Origin: Gammaproteobacteria bacterium
GTDB taxonomy: Bacteria; Pseudomonadota; Gammaproteobacteria; Steroidobacterales; Foliamicaceae
Assembly (NCBI GenBank): GCA_028821145.1
Contig: JAPPHC010000038.1
Coordinates: forward strand, 1 to 42,542
DNA: 42,542 nt
Reading direction: 5' to 3'
The translations under genes were made by a program, and so were the position numbers. Below the pieces are notes generated by a model, which was given only the letters and a program-made list of their open reading frames with translations, was not told where the DNA came from and searched no databases. Shown here in pieces: positions 1 through 8,389 of the stretch (its first letter is position 1; each line of letters begins with the position of its first letter).

Positions 1-74
1 CAGGGACAGCGAGAATCGAGCCAGGATGGCGTCTCCAACGAGGAGGGGGACGAACACCGAGCGAGGAAGCACGC
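1..74. repeat. Partial copy of long-hairpin repeat (copy A)
   Basis: This is the right-hand part of a repeat that is complete at 4825-4936. Positions 1-74 match 4863-4936 with four differences by eye (positions 37, 57, 58 and 60). They include the core with CAGGGACAGCGAGAATCG, the right stem arm starting near 34 (GAGGAGGGGGACGAAC at 40-55) and the tail GCGAGGAAGCACGC at 61-74. The left arm, if present, lies before the window. The copy sits just downstream of the stop codon of the TonB receptor gene. Confidence 0.85.
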
Positions 75-79
75 GAGGA

Positions 80-2515
80 TTACATCGAGTAGCTGAAACG
101 CACTCCGGCCTGGCGCTTGTCCGGCGCGAAGATCACGGTCGCCAGGTTGCCCAGGGCGAAGAAGTCGCCCGAGGACTGCGCCGTGCGCACCGTGTCGTCG
201 CCCGTTACGTTGTCCACGTAGGCGAACAGGCTCCAGCGTTCCGCCTGCAGGCCGACGCGCGCATCCACATTGACCCAGGAGTCGAACACGTTGCGGCGTC
301 CCACCGCGATGCCTCGCTCGCTCTGGTACTGCATCAGCAGGTCGACCTGGAGGTTCATGCCGTTGCCGACGGGACGGGTGTAGCTGGCGGAGACGTTGAA
401 GTTATGTTTCGGCACGCGCTCCATCTCCCTCCCCGACTGATCCACCGAACAGAGGAAGAACCCGGCGGGCGTCTGCTGCAACGTGCAATCGTTGACCAGC
501 CCGATCGTAAGCGAGCTGTTGGTGAGGCTGACATAGTCGGTGTACTCGCTGTCCAGCCACGTATATCCGCCGCGAATCACCAGCTCTTCCGTGAGCGCAA
601 GCGCGCCCTCCACTTCAAAACCACTGATTTCGGCGGCGCCCGCATTGCCCACAACCAGGTCGAAGCCGGTGGCCGCGGTTTCGCTGGGCTCGAGGCTGAC
701 CGTCTGTTTGCCCTCGTAGTCCATGAAGAACACAGCGGCGTTAAGCGTCACGCGGCCATCGGCCAGCGTGCTCTTGAATCCGGCTTCGTAGTTCCACAAT
801 TCCTCCGGCGCGAAGCGCGCGGTGAGGGGATTCGGGCTCGCTATCGTGGACACGCCGCCGGGCTTGACGCCCTTGGCGATGGAAGCGTAGGTGAGTATGT
901 TGTCGGAGTACTGGTATTCCAGCGTGAACCGCGGCGTGAAGAAACTGTCCTCGGAGTCCCGCGACGCGGTCGGATTGTTGTTCACGGGTATCGGACCCGC
1001 AAACGCGGCGCCGATCATGCCGTTCCCGCCCACGGTCCAGAAAGTGTCGGTGGACTCGTCCGAATAGCGGGCTTCGACCGAGCCGGTCAGCCTGTCGTTG
1101 AAGTCGTATTCGAGGATTCCGTACGCCGACCAGTGATCGGTATCGCGGCCCTCGTCGCGCTTCGTTATGGGGCTTTGCGCGGCCACGTTCTGGCCCGCGG
1201 AAATGAACGGGACGAACATCAGCACGATGAGATTTCCGTTCTTCTGCCGCACCTCTTCGTTCCAGTACAGTCCGCCCACAGCCCAGCGGAATCCATCGGA
1301 TTCCAGGTCGCCCAGCCTGAGCTCGAGGTTAGTCTGGTCGATGTCCGTATCCAGGTCGAATAGAAATTGCGCCGGCAAGGGTTCGTTAACGCCGGGGGAC
1401 GGCAGGAAAACCGGCCGCCAGGGCTCTCCGTAGTAGTCCACATCCATGTTCTGGGTGGTTTCGGCCGATGTGCTGCCCAGCCAGGCGTTCAGCTTTGTCC
1501 CGCCGAAGTCCCATTCCGCCCTCGCGTGCACCAGCAGCGAATCGAAAGTGCTTCCTTCGTAGTCCTCGCCGGTGTACGGGTTCAGGCTGGCGGTAATCCT
1601 GTCCAGCAAAGGGATCGGCCCTGGCGGCGGCGCGAAGACATTCGCGGGGTAGGGCGACGGCCCGAACGGGCCGGGCGCCAGGAGTCCCACCACGTGCGCG
1701 GGCAAAAGCACGGGATCGGCGTGGCCGGTCTTGCTGGCGAGCTGCATTTGCGGGCGGATTTCGTATTCGTCCGACGAGTAGGCCACCCTGAGGTCGAGGT
1801 TGAACGTGTCCGACGGCTGGAATGCGGCCGCTGCCGCCACGCCCGTGGAGTCCGAACCGCCAATGCCTTCGCCTGACACTTCGTTCTCGTAGTAGCCATC
1901 GTGCTGCGCCGTTACGGCGTTGATCCGCAGGCCGAGGGTCTCCGATACCGGGAAGGACACGCCCACGCGCGCTTCCATCTGCCCATAGTCGCCCACGTCG
2001 GCGGAAAAGCTGGCCTCGAACTCGTCGCTGGGGGCCCTTGAAACGTAGTTCACCGCACCGCCGAAGGCCACCCGGCCATACAGCGCGCTTTGCGGGCCCT
2101 TGACGACTTCGATGCGTTCGATGTCCATGACCTTGAGGTTCATCAGCATTCCGCCGCCCGAAGTCAGCATCGATTCAGACGAGATGTCGATGCCATCCAC
2201 CAGGATGCCGACCGGCGCGCGGCCGCGGTCTGTGGGCAGTCCGCGGATGTGCGGACGGGTGTCCTGCGGGATCCAGCCCTTGTCGAACACCAGGCCGGGC
2301 GTGAGCCGGGCGATATCGTCGATGTCCCTGATGCCGGCCGCGGCAATGGCTTCTTCGTCAAACACGGAGATGCTCAGCGGGATGTCCTGAACCGATTCGG
2401 TGCGTTTTCGCGCCGTGACGACAATTTCTTCGATTTCCTGTGCCGGCAGCGAGGTGGCCAGCAGGGAAAGGGCGCCGAGCGCGATCGCCGGGCGCGTGAA
2501 ACGCGATAAGGTCAT
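80..2515 (-). CDS. TonB-dependent outer-membrane receptor
   Basis: An 811-residue receptor that would take up a substrate across the outer membrane using TonB energy. A signal peptide covers about residues 1-25 (ends LPAQE). It is followed by a TonB-box-like EEIVVTARKR and a plug domain to about residue 165, including VKGPQSALYGR and GGAVNYVSRAPSDEF. The rest is a beta-barrel with alternating aromatic strands such as LEYQYSDNILTYASIAKGVK. The start is supported by AGGGG six bases upstream. The protein ends in SYSM rather than the usual terminal Phe, which is unusual for a barrel C-terminus. The substrate is unknown: no siderophore or vitamin genes are adjacent, and its downstream same-strand neighbour at 2591 is actually upstream in transcription. 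This receptor type (ARKR...QDIPLSISVF) is common in heterotrophic Gammaproteobacteria and Sphingomonadales. Confidence 0.95.
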   Translation of the reverse strand: MTLSRFTRPAIALGALSLLATSLPAQEIEEIVVTARKRTESVQDIPLSISVFDEEAIAAAGIRDIDDIARLTPGLVFDKGWIPQDTRPHIRGLPTDRGRAPVGILVDGIDISSESMLTSGGGMLMNLKVMDIERIEVVKGPQSALYGRVAFGGAVNYVSRAPSDEFEASFSADVGDYGQMEARVGVSFPVSETLGLRINAVTAQHDGYYENEVSGEGIGGSDSTGVAAAAAFQPSDTFNLDLRVAYSSDEYEIRPQMQLASKTGHADPVLLPAHVVGLLAPGPFGPSPYPANVFAPPPGPIPLLDRITASLNPYTGEDYEGSTFDSLLVHARAEWDFGGTKLNAWLGSTSAETTQNMDVDYYGEPWRPVFLPSPGVNEPLPAQFLFDLDTDIDQTNLELRLGDLESDGFRWAVGGLYWNEEVRQKNGNLIVLMFVPFISAGQNVAAQSPITKRDEGRDTDHWSAYGILEYDFNDRLTGSVEARYSDESTDTFWTVGGNGMIGAAFAGPIPVNNNPTASRDSEDSFFTPRFTLEYQYSDNILTYASIAKGVKPGGVSTIASPNPLTARFAPEELWNYEAGFKSTLADGRVTLNAAVFFMDYEGKQTVSLEPSETAATGFDLVVGNAGAAEISGFEVEGALALTEELVIRGGYTWLDSEYTDYVSLTNSSLTIGLVNDCTLQQTPAGFFLCSVDQSGREMERVPKHNFNVSASYTRPVGNGMNLQVDLLMQYQSERGIAVGRRNVFDSWVNVDARVGLQAERWSLFAYVDNVTGDDTVRTAQSSGDFFALGNLATVIFAPDKRQAGVRFSYSM

Positions 2516-2590
2516 GGTTGTCCCCTATTCAAGTGCAAGAGAATTCCGCCTCCCCAGGCGGACCAAGCCGAGTATATACGCCGGATTGCG

Positions 2591-4792
2591 CTATTGCGAT
2601 TGGCGCCAGGCCTGTGCCCGCAGGGACGCGTTGGCGCTCAAAGCGGCGTGGAACAGCGCTACGTCGTAGTAGTGGTAGCTGGCTTGAGGCAGCATCAGGG
2701 CGTCGAAGGGCGCGGCCGGGGTCCGGTCCAGCCGCAGGATTCCCTGGTCGCACCAGGCGCCGGTGATCCCGGGGATGGAAGCGCGCCGTACCTGTCCCGG
2801 CAGGGCAGGCGCCACCGCGCCGCGATTGGCCGAGGCCGGCGTCCATACACCCGGCGCCGACCAGTTCAGCGGATTGCTGCATTGCACGTCCAGGCCGCCG
2901 TCTTCGCGCTGGTATTGCGGGAAACGCTGGGCGGTGCCGAACTCAGCGGCCCTGGCGTCGCCGGTCGGTCCGTAGGTGACCCAGGAGGCCACGCAGCCCG
3001 TATCGTCACTCTTCCGGCATGGTTCGAAGCTTTGGAGCCTGTCGCTGTAGGAGCCCAGCGGAACCGGGATGCCGGCGATATAGGTGACGGCCATGCGTTT
3101 CCGCAGCGCATCGTCGCCTGCGATCACGTCGCTCAGCAGACGCTCGGCGTGCAGGGCGCCCTGACTGTGGCCCAGCAGCACGATGGGGCGGTCGCCGGTG
3201 CGCTCCGCAAAATGCGTGAACGCGCGCACGATATCGGTGAAGGCCAGCCCGTAAGCAGGATCCCGATTGCCGCGGCGATCGAATACCGCGGCCGAAGCAG
3301 CCTGACGATAGCGCGGGGCATATACCGCGCAGCAGGCATCCAGCACACTCGCCTGCGACGCCACCACGGCATCCACGGCGGGACGCGCCGCGGCATCCGG
3401 CACGGTGGCGTTCCATTCGCTTCCGGGCCAGGTGGTGGGGTGAATATAGAAGCCGGCGGCGTGCTCCGCCGCGAGCGTTTCCCCGTCATCGGGGTGGCGG
3501 GCCCAGTTGTCCCGGCGTTCGTAATCGGGCGGACGCGGCGCCGCGCGCTCGCCGAAACCATGGTCGGGCACGGTGACGTTGAGGGATACGGAAGGCGCCG
3601 GCTTCAGCGCCCCGATCAGACCGTTCATCATCTGCGCTTCGTCCCAGTCCAGGCGGTCCTCGCCGAAGCGCACGACCACCAGCCCCAGCGACGGCACGAC
3701 GTAGACGCGCTGCGAGAAGTGCCCTTCCATGTACCAGGCGTCCGGCGCCGCCAGCGCCGGGTCGCGCGGCACTTCCAGGCGCGGCTTCGACATGCGCAGT
3801 TGTGTCGCCGCGTAGGGTTCGTTGCGCCACAGTTGCATGCCGAAATTGGGGTTGGTGGACGCGCCTTGCGTCATTCGGTCCACCCAGCCTTCCGGCAGCA
3901 GGCGCCGGCCCTTCCAGACGCCGTCTCCGGCCATCAGCTCGCCGATGCGCAGCCAGTTGCGCCCGTTGGAAATCAGGCAGCAGAACGATTGCGCATTGCC
4001 GCCGGGGCGGTCAAGCTGCACCCAGGCCTCGCCCGCTCCGAGCGGCTCCCAGATCCAGTCTCTCAGCAGTTGTGCCCATGGCCGGCCGGCGGCCCTCTCG
4101 ATCGCGATGGAAAGGGCCTGCACGCTGGCGTTGGACCAGATGTACTCGGCACCCGGCTCGGCAGCCATGGGCGTGCCCAGTGCCTCACGGGCCAGGCGGC
4201 CGGTCAGGAACAGCCGCGCGCCGGGGGCAAACGGACTGACGGCGAAGCGGCCCCGCTCAAGTCCTCCTTCCATGTAGGCCAGGTTCGCCAGGGTAATGCC
4301 CGAGCGCTGCGGATCGCCCGCCCACTCCTCCAGCCAGAACGAGGCCGGCTGTTCCTCGGATTCGATTGCGCCGTTGTAGATGGCCGCGCCCAGCATCACG
4401 GCGGTCAGGCTCTTGTGCAGCGACTGGGAGTTGTAGGGCGTTCTGGAATTGGCCCCGCGGTCATAGCGTTCGAACTGCAATTCCCCATTGACGGAGACCA
4501 GCAGCGCGTAGGTCTGCTGGCTCTGCGCGTAGTCCCACGCTTCTTCCAGCACTTCTTGCGGAATCACGAGGTCTTGCGCGACGTCGGGGGCCGGGCTGTC
4601 GCCGTAGCCGATCGGCACCTGCGGCGAGAACCGACGGGCATTGGCCGGGTCGTCCGCCTTCTGGGGCCAGTTTGCGAATCGGATCCAGAGGCGATAGTCG
4701 CTCGCCATCCAGCCGAGCGTGCCCAGCAGCGCCACAAGAACGATCAAGGCTACGGCAAGCCACGCGCGTTTCTTTCTCATGGCGCGAATCAT
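2591..4792 (-). CDS. Two-domain hydrolase: serine beta-lactamase fold fused to DUF3089
   Basis: A 733-residue protein with an N-terminal membrane anchor at about residues 9-29 (LAVALIVLVALLGTLGW), so probably periplasmic and tethered. Residues 70-395 are a beta-lactamase / 6-aminohexanoate-dimer-hydrolase-like serine hydrolase. The SxxK motif is S124-L-H-K127, and YIWSN (217-221) stands where Y-x-N is expected, with Trp-Ser-Asn in the critical position. Residues 445-725 match DUF3089, an alpha/beta hydrolase-like family: FYIHPTTW, YAPRYRQA and a nucleophile elbow GHSQG at 541-545. Both halves look catalytically competent, apart from the Trp substitution. The next in-frame ATG at 4780 may be the real start, since TATGAT (4788-4793, minus strand) sits 7 bases upstream and neither start has a Shine-Dalgarno sequence. 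It is followed 75 bases downstream by the TonB receptor gene, so the two may be co-expressed. Substrate unknown; esters or amides are plausible. Confidence 0.9.
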   Translation of the reverse strand: MIRAMRKKRAWLAVALIVLVALLGTLGWMASDYRLWIRFANWPQKADDPANARRFSPQVPIGYGDSPAPDVAQDLVIPQEVLEEAWDYAQSQQTYALLVSVNGELQFERYDRGANSRTPYNSQSLHKSLTAVMLGAAIYNGAIESEEQPASFWLEEWAGDPQRSGITLANLAYMEGGLERGRFAVSPFAPGARLFLTGRLAREALGTPMAAEPGAEYIWSNASVQALSIAIERAAGRPWAQLLRDWIWEPLGAGEAWVQLDRPGGNAQSFCCLISNGRNWLRIGELMAGDGVWKGRRLLPEGWVDRMTQGASTNPNFGMQLWRNEPYAATQLRMSKPRLEVPRDPALAAPDAWYMEGHFSQRVYVVPSLGLVVVRFGEDRLDWDEAQMMNGLIGALKPAPSVSLNVTVPDHGFGERAAPRPPDYERRDNWARHPDDGETLAAEHAAGFYIHPTTWPGSEWNATVPDAAARPAVDAVVASQASVLDACCAVYAPRYRQAASAAVFDRRGNRDPAYGLAFTDIVRAFTHFAERTGDRPIVLLGHSQGALHAERLLSDVIAGDDALRKRMAVTYIAGIPVPLGSYSDRLQSFEPCRKSDDTGCVASWVTYGPTGDARAAEFGTAQRFPQYQREDGGLDVQCSNPLNWSAPGVWTPASANRGAVAPALPGQVRRASIPGITGAWCDQGILRLDRTPAAPFDALMLPQASYHYYDVALFHAALSANASLRAQAWRQSQ

Positions 4793-4824
4793 ACCGGCGC
4801 GCGATTACGGAGGCGCCGGCTGAA

Positions 4825-4936
4825 GCCCTTTGTTCGTCCCCCTCCTCGCGGGAGCGTTGGAGCAGGGACAGCGAGAATCGAGCCAGGATGGCGTCTCCCA
4901 CGAGGAGGGGGACGAACAAAGGGCGAGGAAGCACGC
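4825..4936. repeat. Long-hairpin repeat (copy B)
   Basis: Arms 4825-4854 and 4895-4924 are inverted repeats of 30 bases with a single mismatch (29 of 30 pairs). They enclose a 40-base loop (4855-4894) containing CAGGGACAGCGAG and GAGCCAGGATGGCGT. The block from 4863 to 4936 is repeated at 1-74. It lies between the stop of the flavoprotein gene (4961) and the start of the hydrolase gene (4792), both read leftward. It could therefore end or attenuate read-through, or stabilise the upstream mRNA. There is no T-run after the stem, so it is not a classical intrinsic terminator. Confidence 0.9.
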
Positions 4937-4960
4937 TCCGCGAGCAGGGACCGGCGGCGT

Positions 4961-6352
4961 TCAGGGCAAGGCGGCCGCGGTTTCGCCCGCCAGCCTTCCG
5001 TAGGTGGTGGCGGTGAGCAGGCCGTTGCCGGCGATATAGCCCCAGCGGGACGGGCCCGAGACGCCGCGCGCCGCCCCGCCGCCCGCGAACAGGTTGGGGA
5101 AGGCGCTGCCGTCTTCGCGAAGCACGCGGGCCCGCGCATCCACCCGGAGTCCGCCCTGCGTGTGGAACAGGGCGCCGGTTACGCGAACCCCGTACCAGGG
5201 CGCGGCGAGTTCCGGCCTACCGGTGAAATCGCGGCCGAAGGGATCGGATGCTTCTCCCCGCGTCAGGGCCGCCGTCTCGGCCAGCGTCTCCTCCAGCGCC
5301 CCGGCCGGCAGCCCGAACAGTTCCGCCAGCTCTCCCGGGGTCGAGGCCTCTCGCACCGCGCCCGCGGTGATGGCTTCGCGGTAATCGTTGAATTCGTGCA
5401 TCAATTCGTGCAGGCGCTGGTCGTAGACGGTAACGGCAACGTGTTCGGGCTGCGCCAGCACCTCCATCGCCTGCTCGGAATAGCCGATTGATTCGTCGGA
5501 AAATCGCCTGCCCTCAAGATTGACCTGGATCCCGCCCTCCAGGATGACCGGCCACAGGATCGGCACGCCGTAGCCCTTTGCGAGACCGCCGTGCCCCTGG
5601 TAGGAGCCGATGTCGGCGATCGCCGCGCCGAGTTCCCGGCCCCACCGGATCGCCTCGCCCTGGTTGCCCGGATGACCGAAGAACTCGGCGTGGCGCAGCT
5701 CGGGGATATATTCGGCCACCATGTCCTGGTTGCCGGCGAAACCGCAGCAGGCCAGGATCAGCGCTTCGCAGCCGAGGTCCTCGGTGCTGCCGTCCGGGCG
5801 CACGCAGCGCAGCCCGCTTATGCGGCCGTCGGCATCGGCGAACAGGTGGCTGACGCGCGCGTCCGTCAGCAGGTCGGCGCCGGCGTCGGTGCAGGCGTCC
5901 AGCAGGGTGCCCATCAGTTCGGCGCCGGTGCGGTTGGGGCTGCCGTGCATGCGTTTGACGCTGTGCCCCGAGTAGAGGAAGCTGTCCACCAGCGACAGCG
6001 CCACGCCGCATTCGCCGGCCAGCCACTCCACGGTACGCGCGGACTCGCGGGCCAGCGCCAGCACAACGTCCGCGTCGGTCTGGTGCTTCGCCTTGGCCAG
6101 CAGGTCTTCGGCGAAGAGTTCCGGCGAATCCTCGATGCCCTTCTCGCGCTGCATCCGGGTTCCGGCGCCCGGTATGAGCCCCGTGGACATGCCGGTCGTG
6201 CCGATCGGCACGGCGTCGCGCTCGAGGATCAGCACCTCGGCGCCCGCCTGGCGGGCCGCGAGTCCGGCGCAAAGGCCGCAGCCGCCCGCCCCGACCACGG
6301 CCACAGGGACGCTCCAGTCGAAACGCGCTTCCCTGGCGGGCAATACGCTCAT
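4961..6352 (-). CDS. FAD_binding_2 flavoprotein (fumarate reductase / ketosteroid dehydrogenase-like)
   Basis: A 463-residue flavoprotein of the FAD_binding_2 family. It starts with a Rossmann dinucleotide motif VAVVGAGGCGLCAGLAA at about residues 17-33, followed by LILERD at the ribose-binding end. C-terminal motifs are LFHTQGGLRVD, NLFAGGGAARGVSG and GYIAGNGLLTATTYGR, which close the FAD site. Start 6352 is chosen because GAGGA lies 4 bases upstream; the open frame continues to 6463 but would overlap the divergent gene and adds no recognisable sequence. There is no signal peptide, so it is cytoplasmic. The family reduces or oxidises C-C bonds next to carboxylates or ketones. No heme or FMN domain is fused, so the electron partner is unknown. 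It is more divergent from the three tandem flavoproteins at 19344-23946 than they are from each other. Confidence 0.9.
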   Translation of the reverse strand: MSVLPAREARFDWSVPVAVVGAGGCGLCAGLAARQAGAEVLILERDAVPIGTTGMSTGLIPGAGTRMQREKGIEDSPELFAEDLLAKAKHQTDADVVLALARESARTVEWLAGECGVALSLVDSFLYSGHSVKRMHGSPNRTGAELMGTLLDACTDAGADLLTDARVSHLFADADGRISGLRCVRPDGSTEDLGCEALILACCGFAGNQDMVAEYIPELRHAEFFGHPGNQGEAIRWGRELGAAIADIGSYQGHGGLAKGYGVPILWPVILEGGIQVNLEGRRFSDESIGYSEQAMEVLAQPEHVAVTVYDQRLHELMHEFNDYREAITAGAVREASTPGELAELFGLPAGALEETLAETAALTRGEASDPFGRDFTGRPELAAPWYGVRVTGALFHTQGGLRVDARARVLREDGSAFPNLFAGGGAARGVSGPSRWGYIAGNGLLTATTYGRLAGETAAALP

Positions 6353-6413
6353 CCAATCCTCGGGCACTCGGCCCCGGTGACGAAAACGCGAATCATACGC
6401 TCCACTCGCCGTT

Positions 6414-6428
6414 GCGTTATCGTTACGC
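6414..6428. promoter_or_regulatory. Operator-like near-palindrome between divergent genes
   Basis: GCGTTATCGTTACGC has 4-base perfect arms GCGT and ACGC with a partly symmetric centre. It is the only clear dyad in the 109-base divergent gap between the flavoprotein gene and the DUF1838 gene, and lies 33 bases upstream of the latter's ATG. It may be a repressor or activator site serving both genes. No convincing -35/-10 pair was found around it, so the call is tentative. Confidence 0.25.
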
Positions 6429-6461
6429 ACTTCTGTCTGAACATGCCTGGGAGAGAGTTCC

Positions 6462-7352
6462 ATGAATCGGAGGGATTTGCTGCAGGGTGCGGCCGTGATG
6501 GGTATCGGTTTGGGCGCGCCTCGAATGTTGGCCGCGGAAGCGACGGCGGGCGCTGCCGCGGAAACACTGACGCTGCCCGGCGATCCGGAATCGCAATGCC
6601 GCGCGATGATCCGAGCCTACGGGAACGAGGGCGGCGATCCCTGCGTCTGGAAGACCCGCGGCAAGGTGTTCGCCGTGCAGGAAGACGCGGTCACCCCCAT
6701 GTACGGGTTTCTGGGCAGCGAGACCGGGTGGTGGAAGCAGGTGGAGGAACACGTGTGGGTGCGCTATCCGTCCACGGTCTCGTTCTTTACCGATCTCGAG
6801 ACCGGCGAGTTCATCGACCAGTACACGAGCCCCTTCAACGGCGCCACGGTTACGCTGCCGGCAAGTTTCATCCGGCACAAGGAGGGGCAGTACTACACGC
6901 CGATGGGCGTGTGGTTCGGCAGCATGAAGAGGGTATTCCCCGACCATTACGCCGAGAAGCCGCTGCACCTGGACTGGACCGACGACAACGGCGTGTTGCG
7001 CCTGCAGGAAGGCTCGCGCTTTCCTCCCATCCTCCCGCAGCCGTCGCTGGAATACGCCTCCCTTTTCGCCGCGACGCACGAGGTCCTGGGCGAGGAGCCG
7101 CATCAGCCGACCGCCGCAGCGGGTGGCTGGAACATCTTCTCCGCGACTCGCAGGCCGTACGACGAAATGGGCATCCTGCCCGGCCACGTGATATGGCATT
7201 TCGACGCGGTCAAGGTGCCGTCCTTCGAGGAGCTGGACGCCGGCTATCTCGAGCGCGCCCGGGCCCTGTCGCCGGTATTCGAGCAGTCGCCCGAGCACGA
7301 CGACGGACCGTCGTTCTTCGAGCGCATCATCGAGATGCGCGGCTTCGGCTGA
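6462..7352 (+). CDS. DUF1838 family protein with Tat signal
   Basis: A 296-residue member of the DUF1838 family, whose biochemical role is not established. The N-terminus MNRRDLLQGAAVMGIGLGA is a twin-arginine signal, so the protein should be exported folded to the periplasm, cleaved after about residue 25-30. The mature part has the family hallmarks of many Trp, Tyr and Phe residues, FFTDLETGEFIDQYTSPFNG at about residues 108-127 and a conserved WNIFSATRRPYDEMG. A Shine-Dalgarno GGGAGAGAG precedes the ATG. It is followed 21 bases later by the ornithine-cyclodeaminase-like gene, suggesting an operon. A second, diverged DUF1838 protein is encoded at 39137-40000. Tat export hints at a cofactor-bearing or fast-folding protein, but this is inference. 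Confidence 0.88.
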   Translation: MNRRDLLQGAAVMGIGLGAPRMLAAEATAGAAAETLTLPGDPESQCRAMIRAYGNEGGDPCVWKTRGKVFAVQEDAVTPMYGFLGSETGWWKQVEEHVWVRYPSTVSFFTDLETGEFIDQYTSPFNGATVTLPASFIRHKEGQYYTPMGVWFGSMKRVFPDHYAEKPLHLDWTDDNGVLRLQEGSRFPPILPQPSLEYASLFAATHEVLGEEPHQPTAAAGGWNIFSATRRPYDEMGILPGHVIWHFDAVKVPSFEELDAGYLERARALSPVFEQSPEHDDGPSFFERIIEMRGFG

Positions 7353-7373
7353 GCGGCGCTCTTACGCTGGTTC

Positions 7374-8354
7374 ATGCGCATCCTCAACCGGGAGGCGGTC
7401 GCCGAATCGCTGTCGCACGCCGAGTGCATCGATGCGGTGGAAGCCGCGATGCGCGCGGTCTCCCGGGGCGACACGATCATGCCGCTTCGCAGGTACATGG
7501 ATATCCCGCGGCAGGGCGGCAAGTTCACGCTGATGCCGGGATATCTCGGCGAACCGTGCACCTTCGGCGTCAAGATTGTCTCGAAGTACCCGCGTTCGCC
7601 GGACAGTCCATACGGTTCGCATGTCGGCGCCGTGATGATCTTCGACAGCGAGCAAGGCATACCGCTGGCCCTGCTGGACGGCAGCGAACTGACGGCGATC
7701 AGGACGGCCGCGGCCAGCGCGCTGGCCACGCGGATCCTGGCGCGCGCCGACGCCGCGACGCTGGCGATACTCGGCACCGGCACGCAGGCGCAGCATCATG
7801 TTCAGGCGCTGACCTGCGTGCGGCCGATCACCGAATTGCGCGTCTGGGGGCGCACGCACGCCCACGCCCGGCGGCTCGTGCGGCGGCTGGCATTGCCCGC
7901 TTCCGTTGCCGCCCGCGTCTGCGACAGTGCGCGCCGGGCCGTCGACGGCGCCGACATTGTCTGCACCACGACTTCGGCCGCCGAACCGGTGCTTGCAGGC
8001 AAGTGGCTGGCGCCGGGTTGTCACGTCAACCTGGTCGGAGCGGCGATAGCCAGTTCGGCCGAGGCCGACGTTGACGTCGTGACCCGCTCGCGCTTCTACG
8101 TGGACTACAAGGCCTCCGCGATGGACCAGGCCGGAGAATTGCTCGCCGCCATCAGGGACGGCGCAGTGTCCGAAGCGCACATCGCGGGAGAGATCGGCGA
8201 CGTACTGGCCGGCCGCGTTGCCGGACGGAGCAACGATAGGGAGATCACGGTGTACAAGTCGCTGGGCGTGGCCGCCCAGGACCTGGCCGCCGCTTATGCC
8301 GCTTTTCGCAACGCCGAAAGCAGGAACATCGGCGTGGACCTCACCTGGGATTAG
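7374..8354 (+). CDS. Ornithine cyclodeaminase / mu-crystallin family enzyme
   Basis: A 326-residue cytoplasmic NAD(P)-dependent enzyme of the OCD/mu-crystallin superfamily, which includes ornithine cyclodeaminase, alanine dehydrogenases and ketimine reductases. The NAD-binding Rossmann motif is LAILGTGTQAQHHVQAL at about residues 131-147. The substrate domain includes KIVSKYP with the conserved Lys and LLDGSELTAIRTAAASALAT. The C-terminal signature is EIGDVLAGRVAGRSNDREIT followed by YKSLGVAAQDLAAA. Length is normal for the family. The Shine-Dalgarno is weak, and the gene starts 21 bases after the DUF1838 stop, so translation may be coupled. Position between DUF1838 and a racemase/decarboxylase-like gene suggests a small catabolic operon for an amino acid or imino acid, but the exact substrate cannot be read from sequence. 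Confidence 0.92.
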   Translation: MRILNREAVAESLSHAECIDAVEAAMRAVSRGDTIMPLRRYMDIPRQGGKFTLMPGYLGEPCTFGVKIVSKYPRSPDSPYGSHVGAVMIFDSEQGIPLALLDGSELTAIRTAAASALATRILARADAATLAILGTGTQAQHHVQALTCVRPITELRVWGRTHAHARRLVRRLALPASVAARVCDSARRAVDGADIVCTTTSAAEPVLAGKWLAPGCHVNLVGAAIASSAEADVDVVTRSRFYVDYKASAMDQAGELLAAIRDGAVSEAHIAGEIGDVLAGRVAGRSNDREITVYKSLGVAAQDLAAAYAAFRNAESRNIGVDLTWD

Positions 8355-8389
8355 CGGCGAAACACGGCACTGAACCGGAGGAATAAACG

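Noticed and set aside
2594-5491. 965-codon plus-strand open frame opposite the hydrolase and flavoprotein genes
   Set aside because: It is antisense to two well-supported genes, is rich in Arg, Gly and Pro with no motifs, and reflects high GC content lacking stop codons.
6353-6463. Longer N-terminus for the 4961-6352 flavoprotein
   Set aside because: It would overlap the divergent DUF1838 start, and the extra residues are not protein-like, while 6352 has a Shine-Dalgarno.
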